Assembly (NCBI GenBank): GCA_029987045.1
Contig: DALTWN010000034.1
Span: 1 to 8,725 of the forward strand
DNA: 8,725 nucleotides
Direction of reading: 5' to 3'
Source of the DNA: Methanocorpusculum sp.
Lineage (GTDB): Archaea > Halobacteriota > Methanomicrobia > Methanomicrobiales > Methanocorpusculaceae
Part shown: positions 1 through 5,950 of the stretch, piece by piece
How positions within the stretch are numbered: position 1 is the first letter of the stretch
Layout of the letters: the number at the start of each line of letters is the position of its first letter
Translations under genes and position numbers: made by a program
The notes under the pieces: model-generated
Databases searched by the model: none
Seen by the model: only the letters and a program-made list of their open reading frames with translations
Told to the model about the DNA's origin: nothing

Positions 1-477
1 GCGATTATACGCAAACTGAAGGTCCCATTCATCTCTGCGAGCATATTTGTCCTCTTATTCATCATATTCGCAGCGGCAATCATGCTCTTTGTGGAACCTC
101 AGACATTCAATGAATCATTCCTCAATGCACTATATTGGTCAGTCATCACCTGTACCACCGTTGGATACGGAGATATCCACCCAGTATCTGCCATAGGAAA
201 AGTACTGACCATGCTGGGGTCATTTGTCAGTGTCATCATCATTTCATTGCCGGTAAGTGTTATTACAGCTGGAATTACAGCTACAGTCATGACAAATATG
301 CGCAAATACAATAATAATCACAAATCCGCCGAAATGAATAGATTAACGCCAATTGAACCGGATTCCAAAGACTCGGAAGATGCCACGGAAGAAGGAGTGA
401 ACTTCTGCCCACAGTGCGGTAGGGAATGCGGACCTGCCGATAACTATTGTAAATCATGCGGGTGGAAACTCAAATAA
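1..477 (+). CDS. Voltage-gated-type K+ channel, C-terminal part, with zinc ribbon (5' end outside window)
   Basis: Partial gene: the frame is open from the first base, so 158 residues are visible and the true start lies upstream (the ATG at 82 is internal). Visible order: a hydrophobic S5-like helix (residues about 10-31), a pore helix, the selectivity filter TVGYGD at residues 53-58 (bases 157-174), an S6-like helix (about 68-97) containing SLPVSVI, a hydrophilic Asn/Glu/Asp-rich linker, then a Cys-rich tail with C136, C139, C143, C150 and C153. The filter is diagnostic of K+ channels, and the S6 Pro-Val-x motif resembles the PVP hinge of Kv channels, so a six-helix channel with S1-S4 upstream is inferred. 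It would sit in the cytoplasmic membrane with the zinc ribbon inside the cell. The ribbon fused to the channel is unusual. GC content is clearly lower than in downstream genes (about 37-42% in sampled lines against about 60% in nfnA). Stop is TAA, followed by a T-run. Confidence 0.88.
   Translation, partial: AIIRKLKVPFISASIFVLLFIIFAAAIMLFVEPQTFNESFLNALYWSVITCTTVGYGDIHPVSAIGKVLTMLGSFVSVIIISLPVSVITAGITATVMTNMRKYNNNHKSAEMNRLTPIEPDSKDSEDATEEGVNFCPQCGRECGPADNYCKSCGWKLK
157..174 (+). other. K+ selectivity filter TVGYGD
   Basis: These six codons encode the signature sequence whose backbone carbonyls coordinate dehydrated K+ in all known K+ channels. It sits between the pore helix (around ALYWSVITCT) and the S6 helix, as expected. 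Confidence 0.95.
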
Positions 478-490
478 TCTGCATACCCAT

Positions 491-500
491 CTTCTTTTTT
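491..500 (+). terminator. T-run terminator after the K+ channel gene
   Basis: A pyrimidine stretch ending in six T residues lies 14 bases after the channel stop codon and before the nfnAB operon. Euryarchaeal RNA polymerase terminates at U-runs, often without a hairpin. No strong stem is seen here. Confidence 0.5.
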
Positions 501-579
501 CCATATCTTACGAGAAATAGCGAAAATCTGTAGTAACGTCATTATTAAGGGATGGAAAACCCAATATAATTCTTCATCC

Positions 580-1434
580 ATGGAAGAATATACCATAGTC
601 AAGGCTCACGCATTGTCGGAAGCCGTTTTCGAGATGTGGATCCACGCCCCGCAGGTCGCCCGGCATGCACAGGCCGGCCAGTTCTGTATCATCCACCCGG
701 ATGGTGCCGGCGAACGGGTTCCGCTCACCATTTCCGGTGTCGACAATGACAATATCAGAATCGCATTCATGGCAATAGGAACCACCACCAAACTGCTTGC
801 GACCCTCAAGGAAGGAGATGTCCTCCGCGATGTTGCCGGTCCGCTCGGCTGTCCGAGCGATATCGCAAACGGCAATGAGACCATTGTCGTCGTCGGCGGC
901 GGTGTCGGTGTCGCATGCACCCCGATTCTTGCAGAAGCTGCAAAGAAGGCAGGAAACCATGTAATCGGTATCATCGGTGCACGTACCAAGGATCTGCTGA
1001 TCTTCGAAGATGATATGCGTAAGATATGCGACGAACTCTTTGTCACCACCGATGACGGCAGCTATGGTATCAAAGGATTTGCTTCCGGTCCGTTAAAGGA
1101 ACTGTGTGATTCCGGAAGAAAAATAGATAAAGTCTGGATCATCGGTCCGGGAATGATGATGAAAGTGACCTCCGAAGTCACCCGCCCGTACGGGATCAAG
1201 ACCTATGTCTCGCTCAACCCGGTCATGGTCGATGGAACCGGCATGTGCGGAAGCTGCCGTGTCATCGTCGACGGCAAGATGAAATTCGCCTGTGTCGACG
1301 GTCCGGAATTCGATGCGCACAAGGTCGACTGGAATGACCTGATGACCCGTCAGAGAATGTATATGCCCGAAGAGAAAGCCTCGATTGACTATCATGCCGA
1401 ACACCATGAATGCAGATGCAGGAAGGTGAACTGA
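580..1434 (+). CDS. nfnA: NADH-dependent ferredoxin:NADP+ oxidoreductase, subunit A (NfnA; sulfide dehydrogenase beta-like)
   Basis: 284 residues, the usual full length. NfnA is the small flavoprotein of the electron-bifurcating NfnAB complex, which couples NADH, NADPH and ferredoxin in the cytoplasm; annotation pipelines often call it sulfide dehydrogenase or dihydroorotate dehydrogenase electron-transfer subunit. Visible motifs: FAD-binding RVPLTIS at 46-52, the pyridine-nucleotide Gly-rich loop GGGVGVACTP at 106-115, IIGPGMMM around 187-194, and the [2Fe-2S] region with C223, C226 and C238. D218 lies five residues before the first Cys, matching the Asp-plus-three-Cys ligation known for NfnA. 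The C-terminal tail is His/Cys-rich (H272, H275, H276, C278, C280). The ATG at 580 is the only plausible start: no in-frame start follows the last upstream sequence and the N-terminus aligns by eye with family proteins. No Shine-Dalgarno is seen. The gap to the next gene is four bases, supporting co-expression with nfnB. Family is sure; exact electron partners in this organism are inferred. Confidence 0.9.
   Translation: MEEYTIVKAHALSEAVFEMWIHAPQVARHAQAGQFCIIHPDGAGERVPLTISGVDNDNIRIAFMAIGTTTKLLATLKEGDVLRDVAGPLGCPSDIANGNETIVVVGGGVGVACTPILAEAAKKAGNHVIGIIGARTKDLLIFEDDMRKICDELFVTTDDGSYGIKGFASGPLKELCDSGRKIDKVWIIGPGMMMKVTSEVTRPYGIKTYVSLNPVMVDGTGMCGSCRVIVDGKMKFACVDGPEFDAHKVDWNDLMTRQRMYMPEEKASIDYHAEHHECRCRKVN
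1421..1429 (+). promoter_or_regulatory. Ribosome binding site for nfnB
   Basis: GGAAGGTGA inside the last codons of nfnA lies nine bases before the ATG at 1439. It is a good anti-16S match and fixes the nfnB start. Confidence 0.6.
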
Positions 1435-1438
1435 AACC

Positions 1439-2776
1439 ATGGATCGTGACGCAGCAACCCGTATTCACGACTTCCAGGAAGTCGACATGGGATTCACCGC
1501 CGACGAAGCGATTGCAGAAGCAAAACGCTGTCTCCAGTGCAAGAAACCCGTATGTATCGCAGGATGTCCGGTAGGTATCAATATTCCGGCATTCATCAAG
1601 GAAATCGCTGCCGGATACTTCAAGGATGCCGCACGCATCATAAAGGAAGACAATATGCTCCCGGCAATCTGCGGCAGAGTCTGCCCGCAGGAAACACAGT
1701 GCCAGGGCGCCTGTATCCTTGCAAAGAAAGGAAACCCGATATCCATCGGACACCTGGAACGTTTCGTTGCGGATGCGGAAACCGTACGCGATGTGCCGGC
1801 CTGTGCACCGGCAACCGGAAAGAAGATCGCAGTCGTGGGATCCGGACCTGCAGGTCTTACTGCAGCTGCGGAACTTGCACGGATGGGGCATGCAGTCACC
1901 ATCTTCGAATCCCTGCATGAAGCAGGCGGTGTCCTGATGTACGGCATTCCTGCATTCCGTCTGCCGAAGAATATCGTACAGGATGAAATCAACACCGTCG
2001 AAAAACTCGGATGCGAAATCAAGACGAACCATATCGCCGGCCGGTCCGTTTCCATACCGGAACTGCTGTCCTATGATGCGGTATTCCTCGGAACCGGTGC
2101 GGGACTTCCGTTCTTCATGGGCCTTGAAGGTGAAAACCTTCCGGGAATCTATTCCGCGAACGAATATCTTACGAGAATCAACCTCATGGGTGCCGACCGG
2201 TTCCCGAAACAGGATACCCCGGTCAAACTCGGTCTGAATGTGGTGGTCGTCGGCGGAGGAAATGTCGCCATGGACGCAGCACGTGTCGCACGCAGAACCG
2301 GAGCGAACGTAACCCTCATGTACCGCAGAAGCGAGGCGGATATGCCCGCACGTCGCGACGAGATCCGCCATGCGAAGGAAGAAGGCGTTGTCTTCATGAC
2401 CGAAACCAACCCGGTCAGATTCCTTGGCGAGAACAATGCGGTATGTGGAGTCGAAGCAATCAAGATGAAGATAGGTGACAAAGGTGCAGACGGCAGAAGT
2501 TCGTTCAGCCCGATCGAGGGAAGCAACTTCACGGTTACTGCAGATGTCGTCGTCATCGCCATCGGCCAGGGCCCGAACCCGCTGCTCCTGAGAATGCTGC
2601 CGGATCTGAAACTGAACAGGAACGGCAGTATCGCCGTCGATGAAAACGGCAAGACATCCATGAAGAATGTCTATGCCGGCGGCGATGCGGCAACCGGGGC
2701 GGCAACCGTCATCTTATCCATGGGAACCGCGAAGAAAGCAGCAAAGGCAATCGACAAAGCAGTACGAGGTGCATAA
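1439..2776 (+). CDS. nfnB: NADH-dependent ferredoxin:NADP+ oxidoreductase, subunit B (NfnB; GltA/GltD-like)
   Basis: 445 residues. Large subunit of NfnAB: it carries the bifurcating FAD, the NADP(H) site and two [4Fe-4S] clusters. Homologues are often labelled glutamate synthase small chain (gltA/gltD) or sulfide dehydrogenase alpha. Visible order: an N-terminal ferredoxin-like part with C31, C34, C39, C43 and C78, C82, C88, C92; first Rossmann loop GSGPAG at 134-139 (FAD); GGVLMYGIPAFRLPK from 163; second Rossmann loop GGGNVAMD at 272-279 (NADPH) followed by MYRRSEADMPAR; and the C-terminal FAD signature YAGGDAATG at 412-420. No large glutamate-synthase subunit is nearby and nfnA lies immediately upstream, which favours Nfn over true glutamate synthase. 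Start chosen at 1439 because of the Shine-Dalgarno and the usual spacing before CLQC. All expected Cys residues are present. Probably generates NADPH for biosynthesis (inference). Confidence 0.9.
   Translation: MDRDAATRIHDFQEVDMGFTADEAIAEAKRCLQCKKPVCIAGCPVGINIPAFIKEIAAGYFKDAARIIKEDNMLPAICGRVCPQETQCQGACILAKKGNPISIGHLERFVADAETVRDVPACAPATGKKIAVVGSGPAGLTAAAELARMGHAVTIFESLHEAGGVLMYGIPAFRLPKNIVQDEINTVEKLGCEIKTNHIAGRSVSIPELLSYDAVFLGTGAGLPFFMGLEGENLPGIYSANEYLTRINLMGADRFPKQDTPVKLGLNVVVVGGGNVAMDAARVARRTGANVTLMYRRSEADMPARRDEIRHAKEEGVVFMTETNPVRFLGENNAVCGVEAIKMKIGDKGADGRSSFSPIEGSNFTVTADVVVIAIGQGPNPLLLRMLPDLKLNRNGSIAVDENGKTSMKNVYAGGDAATGAATVILSMGTAKKAAKAIDKAVRGA
2766..2771 (+). promoter_or_regulatory. Ribosome binding site for the epimerase gene
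   Basis: GAGGTG overlaps the last codons of nfnB, eight bases before the ATG at 2780, supporting that start and translation from the same mRNA. Confidence 0.6.
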
Positions 2777-2779
2777 ATT

Positions 2780-3706
2780 ATGAAGTGTATGGTTACCGGC
2801 GGAGCCGGTTTCATCGGATCCAATCTTGTTGACCTGTTAGTATCGCAGAAGCACGAAGTAGTCGTCATCGATTCGATGGTCGCTGGAAGAATCGAGAATC
2901 TGTCCGGCGTAAAAGCAAAGATCACGCTGATCCAGAAGGATCTTCTTGACGACGGATGGCAGGACAGTTTCGCCGGAGCAGACCGTGTCTACCATATCGC
3001 AGCCGATCCGGATGTACGCGGATCCGCACGCAAATCCCTTGAAGTCTTCGAGAACAATGTCACCGCAACCGTCCGTGTCCTTGAAGCCATGAAGAAGCAC
3101 GATGTCAAGGAAATCGTATTCACCTCGACGTCCACGGTATACGGAGAAGCTTCCGTGATTCCGACACCGGAAACCTATTCGCCGATGATTCCGATCTCCA
3201 TCTACGGCGCATCCAAACTTGCCTGCGAAGCGATGATCTCCTCCTATGCCGCGACCTACAACTGGCATGCCTGGGTCTACCGGTTCGCCAACATCATCGG
3301 CAAACGCAGCACCCACGGTGTCATCTACGATTTCGTACAGAAACTGCGGGCAAACCCGAAGGAACTGGAAATCCTCGGAGACGGCAGCCAGTCGAAATCC
3401 TATCTGTCTGTCGAAGAATGCGTCAAAGCCATGGTATTCGCTCCGACGATCTCCCATGAGACCTTCAACTTCTTCAACATCGGATCCGAAGACTGGGTCT
3501 CGGTAAAGAGAATCGCCGAACTGGTCGCAGACGAAATGAAACTGCCGGACGTCGCTTTCAAGTTCACCGGTGGAGACCGCGGATGGGTCGGCGATGTTCC
3601 GAAGATGCGGCTTGCTGTCGACAAACTGAAATCATTCGGATGGAATCCGGGAATCACCTCGGAAGATGCAGTCCGTGCCGCAATCCGGGCCACGTTGGAT
3701 GAATAA
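2780..3706 (+). CDS. NAD-dependent epimerase/dehydratase (UDP-glucose 4-epimerase-like, extended SDR)
   Basis: 308 residues, typical for archaeal GalE-like enzymes. Extended short-chain dehydrogenases of this type act on nucleotide sugars, for example interconverting UDP-glucose and UDP-galactose, to supply surface glycans and glycoproteins. Visible: N-terminal Rossmann loop GGAGFIG at 7-13; acidic residue D31 after the second strand, favouring NAD; NNVTATVRVLEA-type helix at 92-103; catalytic STSTVYG at 116-122 (S118 the likely catalytic Ser); YGASK at 142-146 giving the Y142-x3-K146 pair; YRFANIIG at 167-174; GDGSQSKSYLSVEEC at 200-214, matching the usual substrate-binding region. All catalytic residues are present. 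The substrate cannot be read from sequence: galE, a UDP-GlcNAc epimerase, or a 4,6-dehydratase relative remain possible. It starts three bases after the nfnB stop, so it is in the nfn operon, although no biochemical link to NfnAB is obvious. Confidence 0.85.
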   Translation: MKCMVTGGAGFIGSNLVDLLVSQKHEVVVIDSMVAGRIENLSGVKAKITLIQKDLLDDGWQDSFAGADRVYHIAADPDVRGSARKSLEVFENNVTATVRVLEAMKKHDVKEIVFTSTSTVYGEASVIPTPETYSPMIPISIYGASKLACEAMISSYAATYNWHAWVYRFANIIGKRSTHGVIYDFVQKLRANPKELEILGDGSQSKSYLSVEECVKAMVFAPTISHETFNFFNIGSEDWVSVKRIAELVADEMKLPDVAFKFTGGDRGWVGDVPKMRLAVDKLKSFGWNPGITSEDAVRAAIRATLDE

Positions 3707-4100
3707 CGGCAGTCTGGAACTCTATACCCGGACCGATGAACTTCGGGCACGCCATGCGGCATTCCTGCAGGATTATCTCGGGAAGAACGTAGATTCGCAG
3801 GAATCTGCGTGCACGCTTGCTGCACGTACGCTGGTCTGTGATGCGGCACAGGGAGAGACGGTCATCCCGGACTACAAATCCCTGAAAAAACTGCTGAAAG
3901 AAAACCGGCGCAAACTCAAAGGTGTCCGCAACAAGGTCATGGCCGCCGCATACCGGTCCGGAAAAATGGATCTGCCGACCAAAGAGACGAAGTTCGCCGG
4001 TAAGACCGATCTGGAAATCCTCACGATGATCGATGAGGAAAGTGCTGCTCTCCTGCTCGCATACGACAATCTCATTGCCGCAGTGAAGGCAGTCATCTGA
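3699..4100 (+). CDS. Hypothetical protein, 133 residues, basic and helical
   Basis: Not recognised. The preferred ATG at 3699 overlaps the end of the epimerase gene by eight bases, typical of translational coupling; an in-frame ATG at 3666 would give an 11-residue extension and a 41-base overlap, and is less likely. The protein has no signal peptide, membrane segment or CxxC motif. It looks mostly helical, with a Lys/Arg-rich middle (residues about 60-80, KSLKKLLKENRRKLKG) and an acidic then aliphatic C-terminus (IDEESAALLLAYDN at 111-124). It contains two Cys (38 and 47). Codon use matches its neighbours, arguing that it is a real, resident gene. It is the last gene before a pyrimidine-rich terminator. 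A nucleic-acid-binding or small helper role would fit the basic middle, but this is a guess. Confidence 0.7.
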   Translation: MNNGSLELYTRTDELRARHAAFLQDYLGKNVDSQESACTLAARTLVCDAAQGETVIPDYKSLKKLLKENRRKLKGVRNKVMAAAYRSGKMDLPTKETKFAGKTDLEILTMIDEESAALLLAYDNLIAAVKAVI

Positions 4101-4105
4101 CCTTC

Positions 4106-4136
4106 TTTTTTCTCATCACCCTTTCTTTTAAGAAAG
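4106..4136 (+). terminator. T-run terminator at the end of the nfnAB operon
   Basis: Six T residues begin six bases after the TGA stop, followed by a second pyrimidine run, CTTTCTTTT. The second run forms a short inverted repeat, CTTTCT/AGAAAG (4121-4136, four-base loop), followed by CTTTTA. The repeat is A/T-rich and weak. It also abuts the promoter of the next gene, so part of it may act as the BRE instead. Confidence 0.5.
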
Positions 4137-4145
4137 CTTTTATGC
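4131..4145 (+). promoter_or_regulatory. BRE/TATA-like promoter of the zinc-ribbon operon
   Basis: Purine-rich AGAAAG followed by CTTTTATGC. The TATA-like centre (about 4142) lies 26-28 bases before the ATG at 4170, so transcription would start at or within two or three bases of the start codon. No Shine-Dalgarno precedes this ATG, which fits a leaderless mRNA. Confidence 0.5.
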
Positions 4146-4169
4146 AATCCATGAACTAATACTTTAGAT

Positions 4170-4922
4170 ATGCCACAGTTCACCTGTCCCAGATGCGGAG
4201 CTCCGCTTGAGGTAAATTCAGGTACACATATTGTTACCTGCCCGAACTGTCAGACACCTACCTATATCGACCGGAGAGGAGCGATCTTCTTCTATCAGAT
4301 TCCCTTCTCGCTTGATGAAAAACAGGCGAATGGAGTCTTCAAACGGTGGACGGCAGGACCCGATCGGGCAAAGGATCTTGAACTGACGGTCAAGATCACC
4401 CAGTTCAAAAAAGAATATTTCCCGGTATTCTCCTTCAAACGTTCGGTTGACGGAAAAGATACCATGGCGGTATATCCGGCACGAAGCACCCTGCTTCCCG
4501 GCATGCATCTCCTCAGGATTCCTCCGGGAGACCTGACCCCCTATACCGGAGGAACACTTGATGCGCCGATTCTTGAACCCGATGTCCCCATCGATTCCTG
4601 TATGGAATCCCTTGCAGGCACCGCCATTTCCCAGTCACTGATCTACTTCCCTATCTACGAAGTGGAATATACCTACAAAGGCCAGACCTTCAGTCTGGTC
4701 ATCGACGGATCATCGGGAGATATCTTCACCGGCGTCAGTCCGAACCGCAGTTCCGCCTCGTTTGTCGGGGTCATGGGGCTGGCTACCCTGATCGGATTCG
4801 TCGGCGCACTGCTCGGCTGTTTCGTTTCACCGATCTTCTTCCTGATCTGTATCGGCGGACTGTTCGCCGGCAAGATTCTCGGGCATGCAGTCGCAAAAGA
4901 TAAGAAGGCGGTGGCAAAATGA
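4170..4922 (+). CDS. Zinc-ribbon membrane protein, first of three tandem relatives
   Basis: 250 residues, function unknown. An N-terminal zinc ribbon has C6, C9, C24 and C27 (CPRC...CPNC), similar to those of archaeal TFIIB/RpoP-like ribbons. A beta-rich middle follows, with two Y-x-P-x-aromatic motifs: YFPVF at 83-87 and YFPIY at 159-163. The second leads into EVEYTYKG and then VIDGSSGDIFTG at 177-188, a pattern resembling PepSY-like beta elements. Two hydrophobic segments (about 198-216 and 218-236) joined by a very short turn form a membrane hairpin, leaving a short Lys-rich cytoplasmic tail. With no signal peptide, the ribbon and middle are predicted to lie in the cytoplasm. It leads a three-gene operon and its stop overlaps the next start (ATGA). 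A loosely similar layout (ribbon, then membrane segments) occurs in B. subtilis YdjG of a PspA-linked envelope cluster, but homology is not shown. Confidence 0.8.
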   Translation: MPQFTCPRCGAPLEVNSGTHIVTCPNCQTPTYIDRRGAIFFYQIPFSLDEKQANGVFKRWTAGPDRAKDLELTVKITQFKKEYFPVFSFKRSVDGKDTMAVYPARSTLLPGMHLLRIPPGDLTPYTGGTLDAPILEPDVPIDSCMESLAGTAISQSLIYFPIYEVEYTYKGQTFSLVIDGSSGDIFTGVSPNRSSASFVGVMGLATLIGFVGALLGCFVSPIFFLICIGGLFAGKILGHAVAKDKKAVAK

Positions 4923-5938
4923 CCGGAGAGAAACTGCTCATCGGCCTTACCTGTCCGTCCTGCGGCGGTCAGATCACCCTCGAGGAGGGAGAAGCGCTCG
5001 TCTGCTGTCAGTACTGCGGATCGTACTTCTCCCTTGACGCCGAAGAAGGAATCGGCAAAGTCATCTATAAAGCAGAAAAGACCCGCGATGCGGCAATCGC
5101 TTCGGTCAAGGAATGGATGGGGAAAGGTGGAAAGGCAAAGGATCTGGCGACGACCGCGGTCATTTCGGAAGTATCGTCCGCATACCTGCCGTTCTGGCGT
5201 CTCATCGGACGCGGTAAAGCCTGTGTCTGCGGATATACGGAACATCATGACAAGGATGGTACGCACAGAGAACCGCATGAAGCGCTCATCAACCGTGAAT
5301 ACATCCATTCACACATCGCATGCGATGCAGGAGATCTCGGAATCCGGACCATCAAAGTTCCCGCACAGGCAAAAGCAGTCGCCGCAGAAACCGTTGATGT
5401 CCCGGTCTTCGCGGTGACCGTTTCAAAAGCAGACGGATACCAGAACGCGTATAACGGCATCATCAGCCAGGCGATCGCCGACGGCGCACGGAGAATGAAA
5501 GCGACGACGTTCACGAAAGGATTCTGTATTCCCCGCGGATTCACCCTGGTCTATTATCCGTTCTATATCCTCCGGTATGAATACAAGGGCCGCAACTACC
5601 TGGCGACGGTCGACGGAATCACCGGCAAAGTCGTTTCCGGACGTGCCCCGGGCAATGCCGGCAGACAGAGCTGGTTTGCCGCATGCAGTGCCATTTCCGG
5701 AGCACTCGCGGGCGTCGGCATCTTCCTGATTTCACGGTTCCTTCAAACCGATGTATATCTGTATGGCGGCATCGGCTGCATCATTGTCGCAATCCTTCTG
5801 CTCATCTTCTGCTGGAAACAGTTCAGAGACGGCGGAGAAGTCATTACCGGCGACCTGAAAGGAAGAGCAATCAAAGACGGAAAACGGACAGCGGACGCGG
5901 AAGCCGTTGCTTCCGGCATGTTCGACCATTACAACTGA
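4919..5938 (+). CDS. Zinc-ribbon membrane protein, second of three tandem relatives
   Basis: 339 residues, function unknown. Ribbon cysteines C12, C15, C30 and C33 (C29 is an extra). Residues about 50-80 are helical and charged. The two shared motifs are YLPFW at 89-93 and YYPFY at 212-216; the second leads into ILRYEYKG and VDGITGKVVSGR at 231-242, closely matching the first protein. Between them is a Cys/His-rich insert (C102, C104, H109, H110, H116, H120, H130, H132, C135), which may bind a second metal. A hydrophobic hairpin (about 252-272 and 281-299) anchors it in the membrane, followed by a 40-residue charged tail. The ATG overlaps the upstream stop as ATGA, so translation is probably coupled. 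The shared layout with both neighbours argues for paralogy and a joint complex. It could alternatively be a membrane-bound zinc-ribbon regulator; no enzyme signature is visible. Confidence 0.8.
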   Translation: MTGEKLLIGLTCPSCGGQITLEEGEALVCCQYCGSYFSLDAEEGIGKVIYKAEKTRDAAIASVKEWMGKGGKAKDLATTAVISEVSSAYLPFWRLIGRGKACVCGYTEHHDKDGTHREPHEALINREYIHSHIACDAGDLGIRTIKVPAQAKAVAAETVDVPVFAVTVSKADGYQNAYNGIISQAIADGARRMKATTFTKGFCIPRGFTLVYYPFYILRYEYKGRNYLATVDGITGKVVSGRAPGNAGRQSWFAACSAISGALAGVGIFLISRFLQTDVYLYGGIGCIIVAILLLIFCWKQFRDGGEVITGDLKGRAIKDGKRTADAEAVASGMFDHYN

Positions 5939-5944
5939 AGGAGA
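5938..5944 (+). promoter_or_regulatory. Ribosome binding site for the third zinc-ribbon gene
   Basis: AAGGAGA begins at the last base of the upstream TGA and ends six bases before the ATG at 5951. It is the strongest Shine-Dalgarno in the window. Confidence 0.7.
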
Positions 5945-5950
5945 ATCAAG

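Noticed and set aside
82..84. ATG as the start of the K+ channel
   Set aside because: The frame continues upstream to the window edge and encodes the S5-like helix, which a pore domain needs.
564..570. ATATAAT as a TATA box for nfnA
   Set aside because: It lies only about 12 bases before the ATG, too close for the roughly 26-base TATA-to-start spacing; no better promoter was found in 501-579.
1262..2371. Long open frame of 369 codons on the minus strand
   Set aside because: It lies antisense to nfnA and nfnB, whose motifs are complete; its translation is rich in Cys, Arg, His and Ser with no domain pattern, as expected from the complement of a biased GC-rich gene.
1439..2776. Glutamate synthase small subunit as the role of the second gene
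   Set aside because: The domain order is shared, but it is preceded directly by nfnA and no large glutamate synthase subunit is present in the window.
2837..3457. Open frame of 206 codons on the minus strand
   Set aside because: Antisense shadow of the epimerase gene, whose Rossmann and YxxxK motifs are intact on the plus strand.
3666..3698. Upstream ATG giving an 11-residue extension of the 133-residue protein
   Set aside because: It would overlap the epimerase by 41 bases; the ATG at 3699 gives the usual short overlap. Neither has a clear Shine-Dalgarno, so this is a preference, not proof.
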